Of a stretch of 37,930 bases of DNA, positions 8,858 to 16,689 are shown piece after piece. Position numbers and translations under genes: made by a program. Below the pieces are notes generated by a model. That model saw only the letters and a program-made list of their open reading frames with translations. It was not told the origin of the DNA and searched no databases. Origin of the DNA: VFZS01 sp964353255 (GTDB lineage Bacteria; Acidobacteriota; Terriglobia; Bryobacterales; Bryobacteraceae); the NCBI GenBank assembly GCA_964353255.1, contig CAYGVJ010000045.1, forward strand, positions 1 through 37,930, given 5' to 3'. Position 1 is the stretch's first letter. Each line of letters starts with the position of its first letter.

Positions 8858-11290
8858 ATGGAGAATGCACAGCCCTGTGACCCGCAGATTGGCAAGCTGA
8901 TCGGGCACTATCGCGTGCTCCGCCGGATTGGCATCGGGGGCATGGGCGCGGTGTATTTGGCCGAGCGCGCCGACCACGAGTTCCAGCAGCAGGTGGCCAT
9001 CAAAGCGCTGCGCCCGGGGCTGGAACAGTTGGACATCCAGCACCGCTTCCTGGTCGAACGGCAGACCCTGGCCGCGCTCGAACACCCCAACATTGTCCGC
9101 CTGCTGGACGGAGGGACCACCGAGGAGGGGCGGCCCTACCTGGTCATGGACTACGTGGAGGGGGTCCCCATCGACGAGTATGCCTATGCGCGGGAGCTGG
9201 GAATCGAGGCCCGGCTGGAACTGTTCCGCACGGTCTGCGCCGCTGTTCACTACGCCCATCAGAACCTGGTCGTGCACCGGGACCTGAAGCCCACTAACAT
9301 CCTGGTGACCGGCGATGGTGTGCCTAAGCTGCTGGATTTCGGCATCGCCAAGATCCTCACCCCGGAGCCCTCGGAGAAGGCCGCGGAAATGACCCTGACC
9401 GGGTCGCGGCCGATGACCCCGCAGTACGCCAGCCCGGAGCAGATCCTGGGCCAGCCCATCACCACGGCCAGCGATATCTACTCTCTGGGCGTGCTGCTGT
9501 ACCGCCTGCTGACCGCCCATCATCCCTACGAGTTCACCACCAGCTCGGACGCGGAACTGGTCCAGCTCATCTGCCAGAGGGAGCCGGAGAAGCCCAGCGC
9601 CCTGCTGCGGCGGCTGGCCCGCACCCCAGGGGCGAAGGTCCCGCTGGGCGATGGACGTCCCGAGGCTCTGGCCCGGCGCTTGAGCGGGGACCTGGACATG
9701 ATCGTGATGATGGCTCTGCGCAAGGAGCCGCAGCGGCGGTACTCCTCGGTGGAGCACTTTTCCGAGGACATCCGGCGGTACCTGGCGGGGCTGCCGGTGA
9801 CGGCGCAAAAGGACACCCTACGCTACCGGGCGTCCAAGTTCGTCCAGCGGCACCGCGCGGCGGTGGCCGCCGCGGCGCTGGCGGCGGTGGCTCTGGTTTC
9901 GAGCACGATCGTCTCGCTCGAGCAAAGATACCGAGCCGAGCGCCGCTTCCAGGAAGTGCGCGAGCTGGCCCGCTTCGTGTTGTTCGAGTTCGACGACGCC
10001 ATCCGCTCCGGCATCACTCCCGCGCGCAAGAAACTGGTTGAGCGGGCGCTGGTCTACCTGGACCGCCTGGCGCGGGAGACCTCCCGGGACGTCTCTCTGC
10101 GCCGGGAGCTGATGGAAGGCTACGTCAAGGTCGGCGATGTCCAGGGGAACCTCTACGGCCCGAACCTGGGGGACTCTTCCGGAGCGCGGCAGAGCTATGG
10201 TCGCGCCCTGGAGCTGGCCCAGGCGCTCTACGCTGCCGACCCGCAAGACCCGGTCGCGCGCCGCGACTTGGCCCGCGCTCGGGCGAAGCTGGGCGACCTG
10301 ACGGCGCTGGGCGGAAACCGCGCCGAGGCTCTCCAGGAGTACCGGCAAGCCTTGCAGGTTTTCGACGAGCTGGCCGCCGCCAACCCCAAAGACCTGGACG
10401 CCAAACGTGACGTGCTCAGCCTGGCCAACAAGGTGGGGTTCACCCACTACCAGTTGGGCAACCTGGCTGCGGCACTGTCCAGCTACCGGCGCTGCCTGGC
10501 CATGGCCCAGGAATTGCATCAAGCCGAGCCCAGCGGGCCTGCGGCGCGACGGGCCCTGGCGGTGGGCTATGAGCGCGTGGGCGAGGTGCTGGCCCGCACG
10601 GGCCGGACCGCCGAAGGCTTGGTGAGCCTCCGGGCGGCGCTCGAAACCTACCAGGCGCTGGCCGCGGCCAGCCCCGCCGATGCGCAGACCCAGCGCGACG
10701 TCTCGAATACCTACACCATCATGGGGGACATCCTGCTGGCCGCCGGCAGAACCGCGGAAGCTCTGGACAGTTACAGCCGCGGGCTACAGATCGCCGAGGC
10801 GCTGGCCAGAGACGATCCCCAGAACAAGCAGGCCAGAACAGACCTGCACCTGGCGCTGGGCCGCCTGGCGGACGTGCTTTCGGCGGCCCACCAGGCCCAG
10901 CAGGCCCGGGCCATGGCCGAGCGCGCGCTGCGCCTGCTGCGGTCGTTGGTCGATTTGCCGGACGCTTCCCAGTATGACCTCCAGAACTACGCCTGGATCC
11001 TGGTGACCACACCGTTTGCGGACTTGCGCAACGCCGCCCGCGCCGAATACTACGCCTGGAAAGCCGTCGAGATGACCCAGGCCAGTGATCCTCGGGTCCT
11101 GGATACCCTGGCCCGCGCCTACGAGGCCGGCGGGAAGCTGGAGCCGGCGGTCAAGACCGAGATGCAGGCCCTGGCGCTGCTGCCACCTCTGGCGCCGGGC
11201 GTGGGCGTCTCGGACCTGAGGAAGGAACTCGAAAGCAACCTGACGCGGTTCAAAGACGAGCTAGGCCGAGCGCCGCCGGAAAAACGGTAG
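8858..11290 (+). CDS. Serine/threonine protein kinase with transmembrane helix and TPR sensor domain
   Basis: 810 residues. The N-terminal kinase domain (about 18-310) has a complete set of catalytic motifs: Gly loop GIGGMGAV at 25-32, Lys49 in VAIK, Glu67 of helix C, His-Arg-Asp 140-142, DFG at 160-162 and 'TPQYASPEQ' at 187-195. It is followed by 'DPxxRYxSxxxFxxDIRRYLxGxPV' at ~290-314, usual before the membrane anchor in acidobacterial Pkn kinases. One helix spans ~333-353. The rest (~360-800) is alpha-helical TPR-like repeats ('LGDLTALGGNRAEALQEYRQ', 'VGEVLARTGRTAEGL', 'MGDILLAAGRTAEALDSY'), likely periplasmic and binding a protein or peptide ligand. It stands alone between the remnant region and a convergent gene, so its targets are unknown. 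Confidence 0.95.
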   Translation: MENAQPCDPQIGKLIGHYRVLRRIGIGGMGAVYLAERADHEFQQQVAIKALRPGLEQLDIQHRFLVERQTLAALEHPNIVRLLDGGTTEEGRPYLVMDYVEGVPIDEYAYARELGIEARLELFRTVCAAVHYAHQNLVVHRDLKPTNILVTGDGVPKLLDFGIAKILTPEPSEKAAEMTLTGSRPMTPQYASPEQILGQPITTASDIYSLGVLLYRLLTAHHPYEFTTSSDAELVQLICQREPEKPSALLRRLARTPGAKVPLGDGRPEALARRLSGDLDMIVMMALRKEPQRRYSSVEHFSEDIRRYLAGLPVTAQKDTLRYRASKFVQRHRAAVAAAALAAVALVSSTIVSLEQRYRAERRFQEVRELARFVLFEFDDAIRSGITPARKKLVERALVYLDRLARETSRDVSLRRELMEGYVKVGDVQGNLYGPNLGDSSGARQSYGRALELAQALYAADPQDPVARRDLARARAKLGDLTALGGNRAEALQEYRQALQVFDELAAANPKDLDAKRDVLSLANKVGFTHYQLGNLAAALSSYRRCLAMAQELHQAEPSGPAARRALAVGYERVGEVLARTGRTAEGLVSLRAALETYQALAAASPADAQTQRDVSNTYTIMGDILLAAGRTAEALDSYSRGLQIAEALARDDPQNKQARTDLHLALGRLADVLSAAHQAQQARAMAERALRLLRSLVDLPDASQYDLQNYAWILVTTPFADLRNAARAEYYAWKAVEMTQASDPRVLDTLARAYEAGGKLEPAVKTEMQALALLPPLAPGVGVSDLRKELESNLTRFKDELGRAPPEKR

Positions 11291-11346
11291 GGCCACCGGG
11301 CCCGCCCTGGCCACCAGCGCCGGCACTACCGGACATTCTCCAGCTA

Positions 11347-12969
11347 CTACAATCGCTGAGGTACTACCCCGCCCGGAGTGGGACCCTTCGGTGCCCTGGC
11401 GAACACGGCAATCCACTGCCCGCGCTGGTTCCAACGCGCCACCTCGGTCAGCCCGAAGCTGGCCTGTAACTCCTCGGGCGAGATGGGAGCCTCCCAGCCG
11501 TAGAAGCGCTCACGAAAGGCGCGGAGCCAATCCCAGCGCCCGAGGTTGAAGCCTGCCTCCCAATCCCTGGAGTAGAGCACGAAAACGCCGGTCCGCTGCC
11601 GATCCAGGGCCCTCACGGTCGAGAGCTTGAAGTCCGGAATCGCCTGGACCGCCAGGCGTCGCTGGACATAGCCATAATCCGGACGACGCAGCGCCGCCGA
11701 CAGCGGCCAGGCCGTGGTGATGGCGCGCCCGGCGTAGTGCCGCTCCAGGAAGCGGGACGCGTTCTGGTGCAGTCGGACGAAGTCCGCCACCGCCAGGTTG
11801 TTCTCGTAAGGGAACGGGTAGGGAGGGTTCACAAACAGGCCGGCCAGCAGGCCGGCCAGCACCACGCCCCGGCTGAGCCGCATCCAAACGGAAGAAGAAA
11901 CCGACCAGGCCGCGGCCATGGCGACGTAGACCAGCGGCAGCACCGGCAACAGGTACCGCTCCAAGGCCGCGCCGCCCAAGAAGCTGACCACCAGCACATG
12001 GCTGAGGGCCAGCGTCCAGGTGACTCTCCAGGCCATATGGGAGTAAATCTTGGTGCGGCGCGCCGCCCACCACACGGCCAGCCAGCCCGCCCAATGGAAG
12101 TTGGCCGCCAGCAGGTAGTAGAGCCGGCGCAGCAGCGCCGCTCCGGCCCGCACCGGGTGCAAGGGAAAGAGCAAGTTGTAGCGCGTGAATTCAGCGTTAC
12201 CCAGTGGAGACCCCGTCCGGAGGTACAGCGCCGCGAGCCACGCCCCAAGGGCGGCCAGCGGCAGGGCGAAGTACAGCGCCTGGCGCGGCTTCCCCTCGCG
12301 CCACAACCAGAAGGCAAACACCAGCGGGACCACCACCCCGGTCTCTTTCACCAACACCAGGGCGGTTGAGACCAGCGCCGCGGCCAGGAACCGTCTCCCC
12401 AGAAAGCACGCCAGGGCCCACACCGTCAACAACATGGCCGGCAGATCCAACTGGGCCAGCATCGCCTGGGTGTAAACCAGCGGGCAAAGCAGCAGGGCCA
12501 GGACCGCCCAGAACGCCGGCGCGCCGCGCACACCCCGGCATAACCGAATGGCCAGCAGGAAGGTGACAAACACCGCCGCCGAGGCCACGAGCAGCATGGC
12601 CGCGCGGGTCGCCGGGATCGAGTACCCGAACAAGCTCCAGGCCCCGGCCAGGTACGCCATCAAGCCGGGAGGATGAACATTGGGGACCGTCGAGCGCGGA
12701 ATCCAGAGCCCCAGCCGGTGCAGGTCCAAGGCCGCCGGAATGAAGTATCCCAGCTCGTCCCAGTACAGAGGCAGGCCCAGCAGCGGAAGGTGCGTCGCAA
12801 AGACGATCCCAACGAATAGGACGAAGAAGAACAGATAGGTTTCGGGACACACTCGCCGGCGCGCTGGGACTGCGGCATCGGATTGCTGATCGTGAGCGAC
12901 CCTGATTGCGCTCTCAACCCCGTGGCGCGGCCTCCCCAGGCTGCCGTCTCGGCACTCATGCCGAGACAT
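11347..12969 (-). CDS. GT39-like (PMT/ArnT-type) membrane glycosyltransferase
   Basis: Integral membrane protein with about ten helices. Directly after the first helix it has 'YWDELGYFIPAALDL', the acidic first periplasmic loop that is catalytic in GT39/ArnT-type enzymes, and 'NVHPPGLMAYL' (HPPG motif) shortly after. A periplasmic C-terminal domain follows the last helix (from about residue 390, 'NPPYPFPYENN'). It would use a polyprenyl-phosphate sugar donor. The ATG at 12969 lies within the 84-bp repeat element and a hairpin, and the first ~38 residues look non-coding. The GTG at 12852 ('VCPETYLFFF', 501 residues) right before the first helix is the better biological start, although neither has a clear ribosome site. 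It is convergent with the kinase gene. Confidence 0.85.
   Translation of the reverse strand: MSRHECRDGSLGRPRHGVESAIRVAHDQQSDAAVPARRRVCPETYLFFFVLFVGIVFATHLPLLGLPLYWDELGYFIPAALDLHRLGLWIPRSTVPNVHPPGLMAYLAGAWSLFGYSIPATRAAMLLVASAAVFVTFLLAIRLCRGVRGAPAFWAVLALLLCPLVYTQAMLAQLDLPAMLLTVWALACFLGRRFLAAALVSTALVLVKETGVVVPLVFAFWLWREGKPRQALYFALPLAALGAWLAALYLRTGSPLGNAEFTRYNLLFPLHPVRAGAALLRRLYYLLAANFHWAGWLAVWWAARRTKIYSHMAWRVTWTLALSHVLVVSFLGGAALERYLLPVLPLVYVAMAAAWSVSSSVWMRLSRGVVLAGLLAGLFVNPPYPFPYENNLAVADFVRLHQNASRFLERHYAGRAITTAWPLSAALRRPDYGYVQRRLAVQAIPDFKLSTVRALDRQRTGVFVLYSRDWEAGFNLGRWDWLRAFRERFYGWEAPISPEELQASFGLTEVARWNQRGQWIAVFARAPKGPTPGGVVPQRL
12946..12967. other. Perfect 8-bp stem, 6-base loop hairpin
   Basis: GTCTCGGC (12946-12953) and GCCGAGAC (12960-12967) are exact reverse complements around a 6-base loop. 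There is no U-run, so it is not a canonical intrinsic terminator. It sits at the left edge of the 84-bp repeat tract; the internal repeat unit at ~13143 has the right arm but not the left, so the hairpin marks the boundary of the repeat element rather than being part of each unit. Confidence 0.5.
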
Positions 12970-13226
12970 GCTCTTGCCGGCCCAGGGGNNNNNNNNNNNN
13001 NNNNNNNNNNNNNNNNNNNNNNNNNNNNNNNNNNNNNNNNNNNNNNNNNNNNNNNNNNNNNNNNNNNNNNNNNNNNNNNNNNNNNNNNTGAACTAGCGTC
13101 GAGACGAGTCTCGACGCGGCAGGCTGAAGCCCGCGCCACATCTGCCGAGACATGCTCTTGCCGGCCCAGGGGTGAACTAGCGTCGAGACGAGTCTCGACG
13201 CGGCAGGCTGAAGCCCGCGCCACATC
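12961..13226. repeat. 84-bp tandem direct repeat tract interrupted by the scaffold gap
   Basis: The 54-bp block at 13089-13142 recurs at 13173-13226, a period of 84 bp. The intervening block (13144-13172, 'GCCGAGACATGCTCTTGCC...') also occurs left of the gap at about 12960-12988. At least two full periods are therefore present, with unknown more in the gap. Each unit carries an 18-bp palindrome GTCGAGACGAGTCTCGAC (8-bp arms, 2-base centre) followed by a GC-rich block around 'CAGGCTGAAGCCCGCGCC'. The units resemble the interspersed non-coding repeats that pepper acidobacterial genomes. Open frames across it are artefacts. Confidence 0.85.
12989..13088. other. Assembly gap, 100 N
   Basis: Exactly 100 undetermined bases, the conventional placeholder for a scaffold gap of unknown size. 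It falls inside the tandem repeat, which is the likely reason the assembler could not close it. The true number of repeat units and any sequence between them are unknown. Confidence 0.98.
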
Positions 13227-13272
13227 TCGGGCAGACTCGGAGACCGATGAGAAATCCGGGCTGCCGCCTCCA

Positions 13273-13569
13273 TTACTGAATCACGCCGCCCTGTCCCTGC
13301 GGCTCCAGCCGGATCTCGCCAAAAGTGGCCTCATACTGCGAGAGGTTCTGCTGAAGAAGGTTCAACAGGGCTTTAGCTTGCTGGGGGCTCAGGTAGACGC
13401 CCTGGAAGTTCCGGATCGACACGCTCTCGGGAGCAGTCTGGGTGATGATTCCGAAGACCAGGGCGACGTCCCACAGGCTGGCGCGAACCTGCACGCTGTT
13501 CGCATAGGCTTCCCGATACTCGGGCGCGTTCTCCAATTGGACGCGCGGCTGCGGCGGGGTGATGGACAT
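13273..13569 (-). CDS. DUF3467 domain protein
   Basis: 98 residues. It shows 'YANSVQVRASLWDVALVFG' near residues 22-40 and 'GVYLSPQQAKALLNLLQQNL' followed by 'YEATFGEI' toward the end, which is the DUF3467 pattern (a small alpha/beta protein of unknown function, about 90-110 residues). The ATG at 13569 is 6 bases after the efp stop, so the two are probably one transcript and may be translationally coupled. No signal peptide or membrane helix. The function is not known. Co-occurrence with efp suggests a cytoplasmic role, but this is inference only. Confidence 0.85.
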   Translation of the reverse strand: MSITPPQPRVQLENAPEYREAYANSVQVRASLWDVALVFGIITQTAPESVSIRNFQGVYLSPQQAKALLNLLQQNLSQYEATFGEIRLEPQGQGGVIQ

Positions 13570-13575
13570 AGGATG

Positions 13576-14151
13576 CTAGCCTTTCGTGGCGCCTTTGGCG
13601 CGGTCGATGTACTTCAGGTTGGCGACGTCCAGGCGAATCAGGTCGCCGATCTTGATGAACTGCGGCACCATGATCTCGAGGCCGTTGTCCAGCCGGGCCG
13701 GCTTCCAGACGCTCTCCTGCTGCTGGTGCACGGCCGGCGCAGTCTCGGCCACCCGCAGTTCGAGGATGTCCGGGAGAGCCACGCTGACCGGCTGCCCGTC
13801 GATGAACTCGACCGCCACGCGCATCTCGGGCAGCAGGAGTCCGGCCTGGGCCCCGATCAGGGAGGCGGGGATAGACACTTGGTCGTAGTTCTCCGGGTTC
13901 AGGAAGTGGCACTCGCCGGCGTCCGCGTACATGAAGTCCATAGGCTGCTTCTCGATCGCCAGCTCCTCCAGCTTCAGGTCGGCGCGGAAGCTGTGCTCCC
14001 AGAGTGTGCCGGTGGACAGATTCTTGAGGCGGGCGTGTGTGGCGCCCCCCATCTTTCCCTGCCCCAGATGGTACTCGGCGACAAGGACCTTGTATACCTG
14101 CCCTTCGAAACGTAGGGCCATCCCGGCGCGCATCTGCGAAGCGGTTACCAT
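13576..14151 (-). CDS. efp: Translation elongation factor P
   Basis: 191 residues, the usual EF-P length. The ATG at 14151 was chosen (VTASQMRAGMALRFEGQVYKV) because a GGAGA lies six bases upstream; the frame stays open far upstream but that stretch is antisense to the dead GH127-like copy. Domain I KOW-like start, then the loop 'YHLGQGKMGGATHARLKNL', OB domain II ('MDFMYADAGECHFLNPENYDQV') and domain III ('KPARLDNGLEIMVPQFIKIGDLIRLD'). EF-P relieves ribosome stalling at polyproline. The tip loop differs from the canonical PGKGxA (GQGKMGG instead), so the modified residue would be the Lys in GKMGG. Co-transcribed with the DUF3467 gene downstream. Confidence 0.93.
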   Translation of the reverse strand: MVTASQMRAGMALRFEGQVYKVLVAEYHLGQGKMGGATHARLKNLSTGTLWEHSFRADLKLEELAIEKQPMDFMYADAGECHFLNPENYDQVSIPASLIGAQAGLLLPEMRVAVEFIDGQPVSVALPDILELRVAETAPAVHQQQESVWKPARLDNGLEIMVPQFIKIGDLIRLDVANLKYIDRAKGATKG

Positions 14152-14217
14152 GAGCGTCTCCGAGAGATGGTAGACTCTCCGGATTCTCAGGATACTATAA
14201 ACGGCCAGGAGGAGACC

Positions 14218-14949
14218 GTGGTGGGTCTGAAGACCGGAAGATGTTGGAGCTCGATCGCTCTCATCTGCGCAAGCCTGGCTGCCGCTCAGCAGCCGGATGG
14301 CTACCTGGGAACTTACGCTGACGCCCAGCGCTGGACTGCCTGGGACGTGTGGGTTCACAAGCACGTGCTGGCCCGCCTGCTCAGCTACTAACAGGTCACC
14401 GAGGCCCGGCCGGCGCTGGAAGCGGCCCGAGCGCGGCCTGACCTGCTGCGTCTCGAGCCAGCCGCGGGGCATCGCCCTGATCCCGCAAATGGTGTGGGGC
14501 GTGCGGGAGGGCGGTCTGGCCGTCATCCTATACACGCCTGGCGAGGCCACGGTTTCTCTGGGCGCCGGCGCTCCGGAGGTCGCGGTGACTTCGCAGACCC
14601 GCTTCCCCAGGGACGGCGCGGTCACGCTGACCCTGCGACCCTCACGCCGCGCGCGCTTCCCGGTGTTCCTCCGGGTGCCGGCCGGGTGTTTCAGAACGGC
14701 GGGTGGTTCGACACCTCCAGCGGCAAGCCCGCCATTCAGGTCAAGCGCACACGCACGGGCAACTGGGAGACGGTGGCCACGCTGGACAGCTACCCCGTCA
14801 CCAGCGCAACCGTTCCCCCCACCCTTCACGATGGGCAGGGTTTTGAAGTCAAACTCAAACAGCCCGTTACAGCCGTTGCCCTTCGCATTGTGGGACGCCC
14901 GGGAGGGGCGTTCTCGAGTTGCGCGGAGCTGGCGGCATACGGGCCGTGA
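14218..14949 (+). pseudogene. Decayed GH127-like (DUF1680) gene copy, paralogue of the gene at 16690-18996
   Basis: Segments of the intact gene are found here in order but with large pieces missing. A signal-peptide-like start begins 'KTGRCWSSIALICASLAAA' (CTG at 14227 where the intact copy has ATG). 'QPDGYLGTYADAQRWTAWD' runs to an in-frame TAA at 14389-14391. 'IALIPQMVWGVREGG' to 'FPVFLRVP' lies in a second frame (~14464-14680). The C-terminal 'GRVFQNGGWFDTSSGKPAI' to 'CAELAAYGP' is back in the first frame. At least three internal deletions plus a stop make it non-functional. The last ~64 bases are almost identical to the 3' end of the intact copy (one visible difference), while the rest has diverged. 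Confidence 0.85.
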
Positions 14950-14966
14950 GCCAGGCAGGCCGACGC

Positions 14967-16223
14967 TCAGTGGCGGAACACCTCGACGCCTTGCCGTAAC
15001 GCCTCCAGTTCGGCGTCGGAGAGTTCCTGATCGAGCAGGCGGGTGGCCTTCAGATCCCTGTACCGGTTCCTCAGACTGACCGATGCTTCGACGCTCACCA
15101 GGTTGAGGTCTTTGCGGAAGGTGTAAAGCAAGTACGGCGGGTCGCCCTGCATATGTTCCTTGACCAGCACCTGGATGCTCCCGTCCACCAGAGCCACCTC
15201 GTAAGCGGAGTTGAACTGTTCCAGCTTCCGATTCAGCGAGGTCCGGGGAAACAGCACCACCGCGCGCTCGATCCCCTTGGGCAGGTTGGCCAGGTCCGAC
15301 GGGGCGGCTGCCTGGAGTGGCCGAGACCCGGCGATACGGCGGGGCTCCAGCACTACCAGGGTAGCCCGCCGCTGGACCTCATCAACCCCGGCCAGCAGAA
15401 TCTCCTCCAGTCCATCACCGTTGATGTCGGCCACTTCGATCACATCCAGCCGCCCGAGATGCCAATACTCCCCCAGCAGCCTGCCGTTGTTGTCCAGAAT
15501 TGCCACCTGGCAAGGGTGAAGCCTGTGATGGACACTGCTGACTGCGATCCACATGGTGCCATCACGGGCCGGAGAGGGAAACACACGGAAGCCCCGGACA
15601 TGGTACAGGGCCGAGAACTCTCTCGACCCCTCGAGGGCCTTCCGTCCGGGGTGAAACTCCCACCTCCGCAGGCCCCTCTCGGAAAAGCAGTGGAACGTGT
15701 CTCCTTTGCTGGCGCGCAGAATAGGGGCCAGCACAAACAGGGTGTTGACACCTCCGGAGGGCTCGATTCTCCCGAGCCAGACCCTGTTGCGACGCTCGGC
15801 TGAGAGGTACTGCTCCGGGTCTGGGGTTTCAGCGAAGCTCCGGCGCCACAATTCTCGGCCGTTCTGGTCGGTGACAACCAGGCCGTTGCCCGTCACTTGA
15901 AAGCCGGAGGGAGACCCCATCGCCCTGAAGTCCAGGTAGAGAGTGAGGGACAATGCCCCGGCCACCAGCAGGATGCCGGTCACCGCGACCGCATAGGCGC
16001 GGACAACCCGCAGGTCGTTCCACCAGTTGGACCTCTGGGATGCTGCTCTTCGCCACGCGTCCAGTTCCGCCGTGGACGCCAGGACCCGGCCATGCGAGCC
16101 GCCCAAGCGGCGGACGGGAAGACCTTTCTCCGCCTCCCAGCGCTGCGCGGTACGCACGTTCACGCCAAGGTGCTCAGCGATATCTTTCCAGGAAGTCAGT
16201 TCCTGGCTGTCAGTCGGAACCAC
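14967..16223 (-). CDS. Membrane-anchored HTH regulator/sensor with extracytoplasmic VCBS-like domain
   Basis: 418 residues. Start GTG at 16223 with GGGGAG seven bases upstream. Residues 9-57 are a MerR/excisionase-type helix-turn-helix ('LTSWKDIAEHLGVNVRTAQR' and 'WEAEKGLPVRRL'), a type common at the N-terminus of acidobacterial one-component sensors. Residues ~75-97 form one membrane helix. Residues ~100-418 are probably periplasmic and include 'DVIEVADINGDGLEEILLAG', an FG-GAP/VCBS-like calcium-binding repeat. The design suggests DNA binding controlled by an external ligand without a kinase. It is divergent from the GH127-like gene at 16690, a plausible target, and convergent with the dead copy (17-bp gap). 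Confidence 0.8.
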   Translation of the reverse strand: MVPTDSQELTSWKDIAEHLGVNVRTAQRWEAEKGLPVRRLGGSHGRVLASTAELDAWRRAASQRSNWWNDLRVVRAYAVAVTGILLVAGALSLTLYLDFRAMGSPSGFQVTGNGLVVTDQNGRELWRRSFAETPDPEQYLSAERRNRVWLGRIEPSGGVNTLFVLAPILRASKGDTFHCFSERGLRRWEFHPGRKALEGSREFSALYHVRGFRVFPSPARDGTMWIAVSSVHHRLHPCQVAILDNNGRLLGEYWHLGRLDVIEVADINGDGLEEILLAGVDEVQRRATLVVLEPRRIAGSRPLQAAAPSDLANLPKGIERAVVLFPRTSLNRKLEQFNSAYEVALVDGSIQVLVKEHMQGDPPYLLYTFRKDLNLVSVEASVSLRNRYRDLKATRLLDQELSDAELEALRQGVEVFRH

Positions 16224-16252
16224 ATCCGCTCTCCCCGTTAGGCACTGGGTTA

Positions 16253-16281
16253 ATTCTACCAGTCCCGACGAAGATCCTCAA
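16253..16281 (-). promoter_or_regulatory. Candidate sigma-70-like promoter for the HTH sensor gene
   Basis: On the minus strand TTGAGG (complement of 16276-16281) is followed after exactly 17 bases by TAGAAT (complement of 16253-16258). Transcription would start near 16246, leaving a short leader with GGGGAG before the GTG at 16223. The -10 box sits within a small inverted repeat ACTGG/CCAGT (16244-16263), a possible operator. Motif match only. Confidence 0.4.
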
Positions 16282-16689
16282 GGGGCGGCAGCGTAAACGC
16301 AAAGCGGCGGACCACTAGCGCCAGGATGCGACACCGCGTTTCGCCGCTGGTTCTGAAAACGGAACAGGGATGTCTCCAGCGAGGATGTCTGGCAGATTGC
16401 GACAACAGATCTTACCGCTTGTGCCTGCCGTGAAACTGGCCTTATCCTCGAACTGGTGGGTGGTGTGCGCGTGGCAGACAGTGCGCGAGCACTAGCGTTA
16501 AGAGTGTGGCTGCGTGTGACATCTGTCTGACAGACGCATGCCCCCCGTGGTCTAGAAGTGTGGTAATGTGCCGCAGGTAACACGCGATTCCGCCGGGGAT
16601 AGTTGGAAGGGGCGCGGGGCGACTGGGAAACAGCGTGTCCCCGGTCCTTGCGCTGCACTGCGCCACCGTGCATTCTCAGGGTACTACGC
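16282..16689. other. Intergenic region between divergent HTH sensor and GH127-like gene
   Basis: About 410 bases with no credible gene: short frames here lack ribosome sites and family motifs. The one notable element is an 11-base palindrome GTCTGACAGAC (16525-16535, 5-bp arms, 1-base centre) inside 'CATCTGTCTGACAGACGCATG'. It lies ~155 bases upstream of the GH127-like start and is a possible operator for the divergently encoded HTH regulator. No clear promoter for the plus-strand gene was identified. Confidence 0.4.

Noticed and set aside
11291..11346. Intrinsic terminator between kinase and glycosyltransferase genes
   Set aside because: A weak GGGCC/GGCCC pairing exists but with a 5-bp stem and no U-run; not enough to call.
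12852..12969. N-terminal 39 residues of the GT39-like protein as genuine coding sequence
   Set aside because: They overlap the hairpin and repeat edge, are charged and unconserved-looking, and precede a GTG directly before the first membrane helix; kept in the coordinates only because no ribosome site settles the start.
12961..13226. CRISPR array
   Set aside because: The units are 84 bp contiguous tandem repeats without variable spacers and no cas gene is near.
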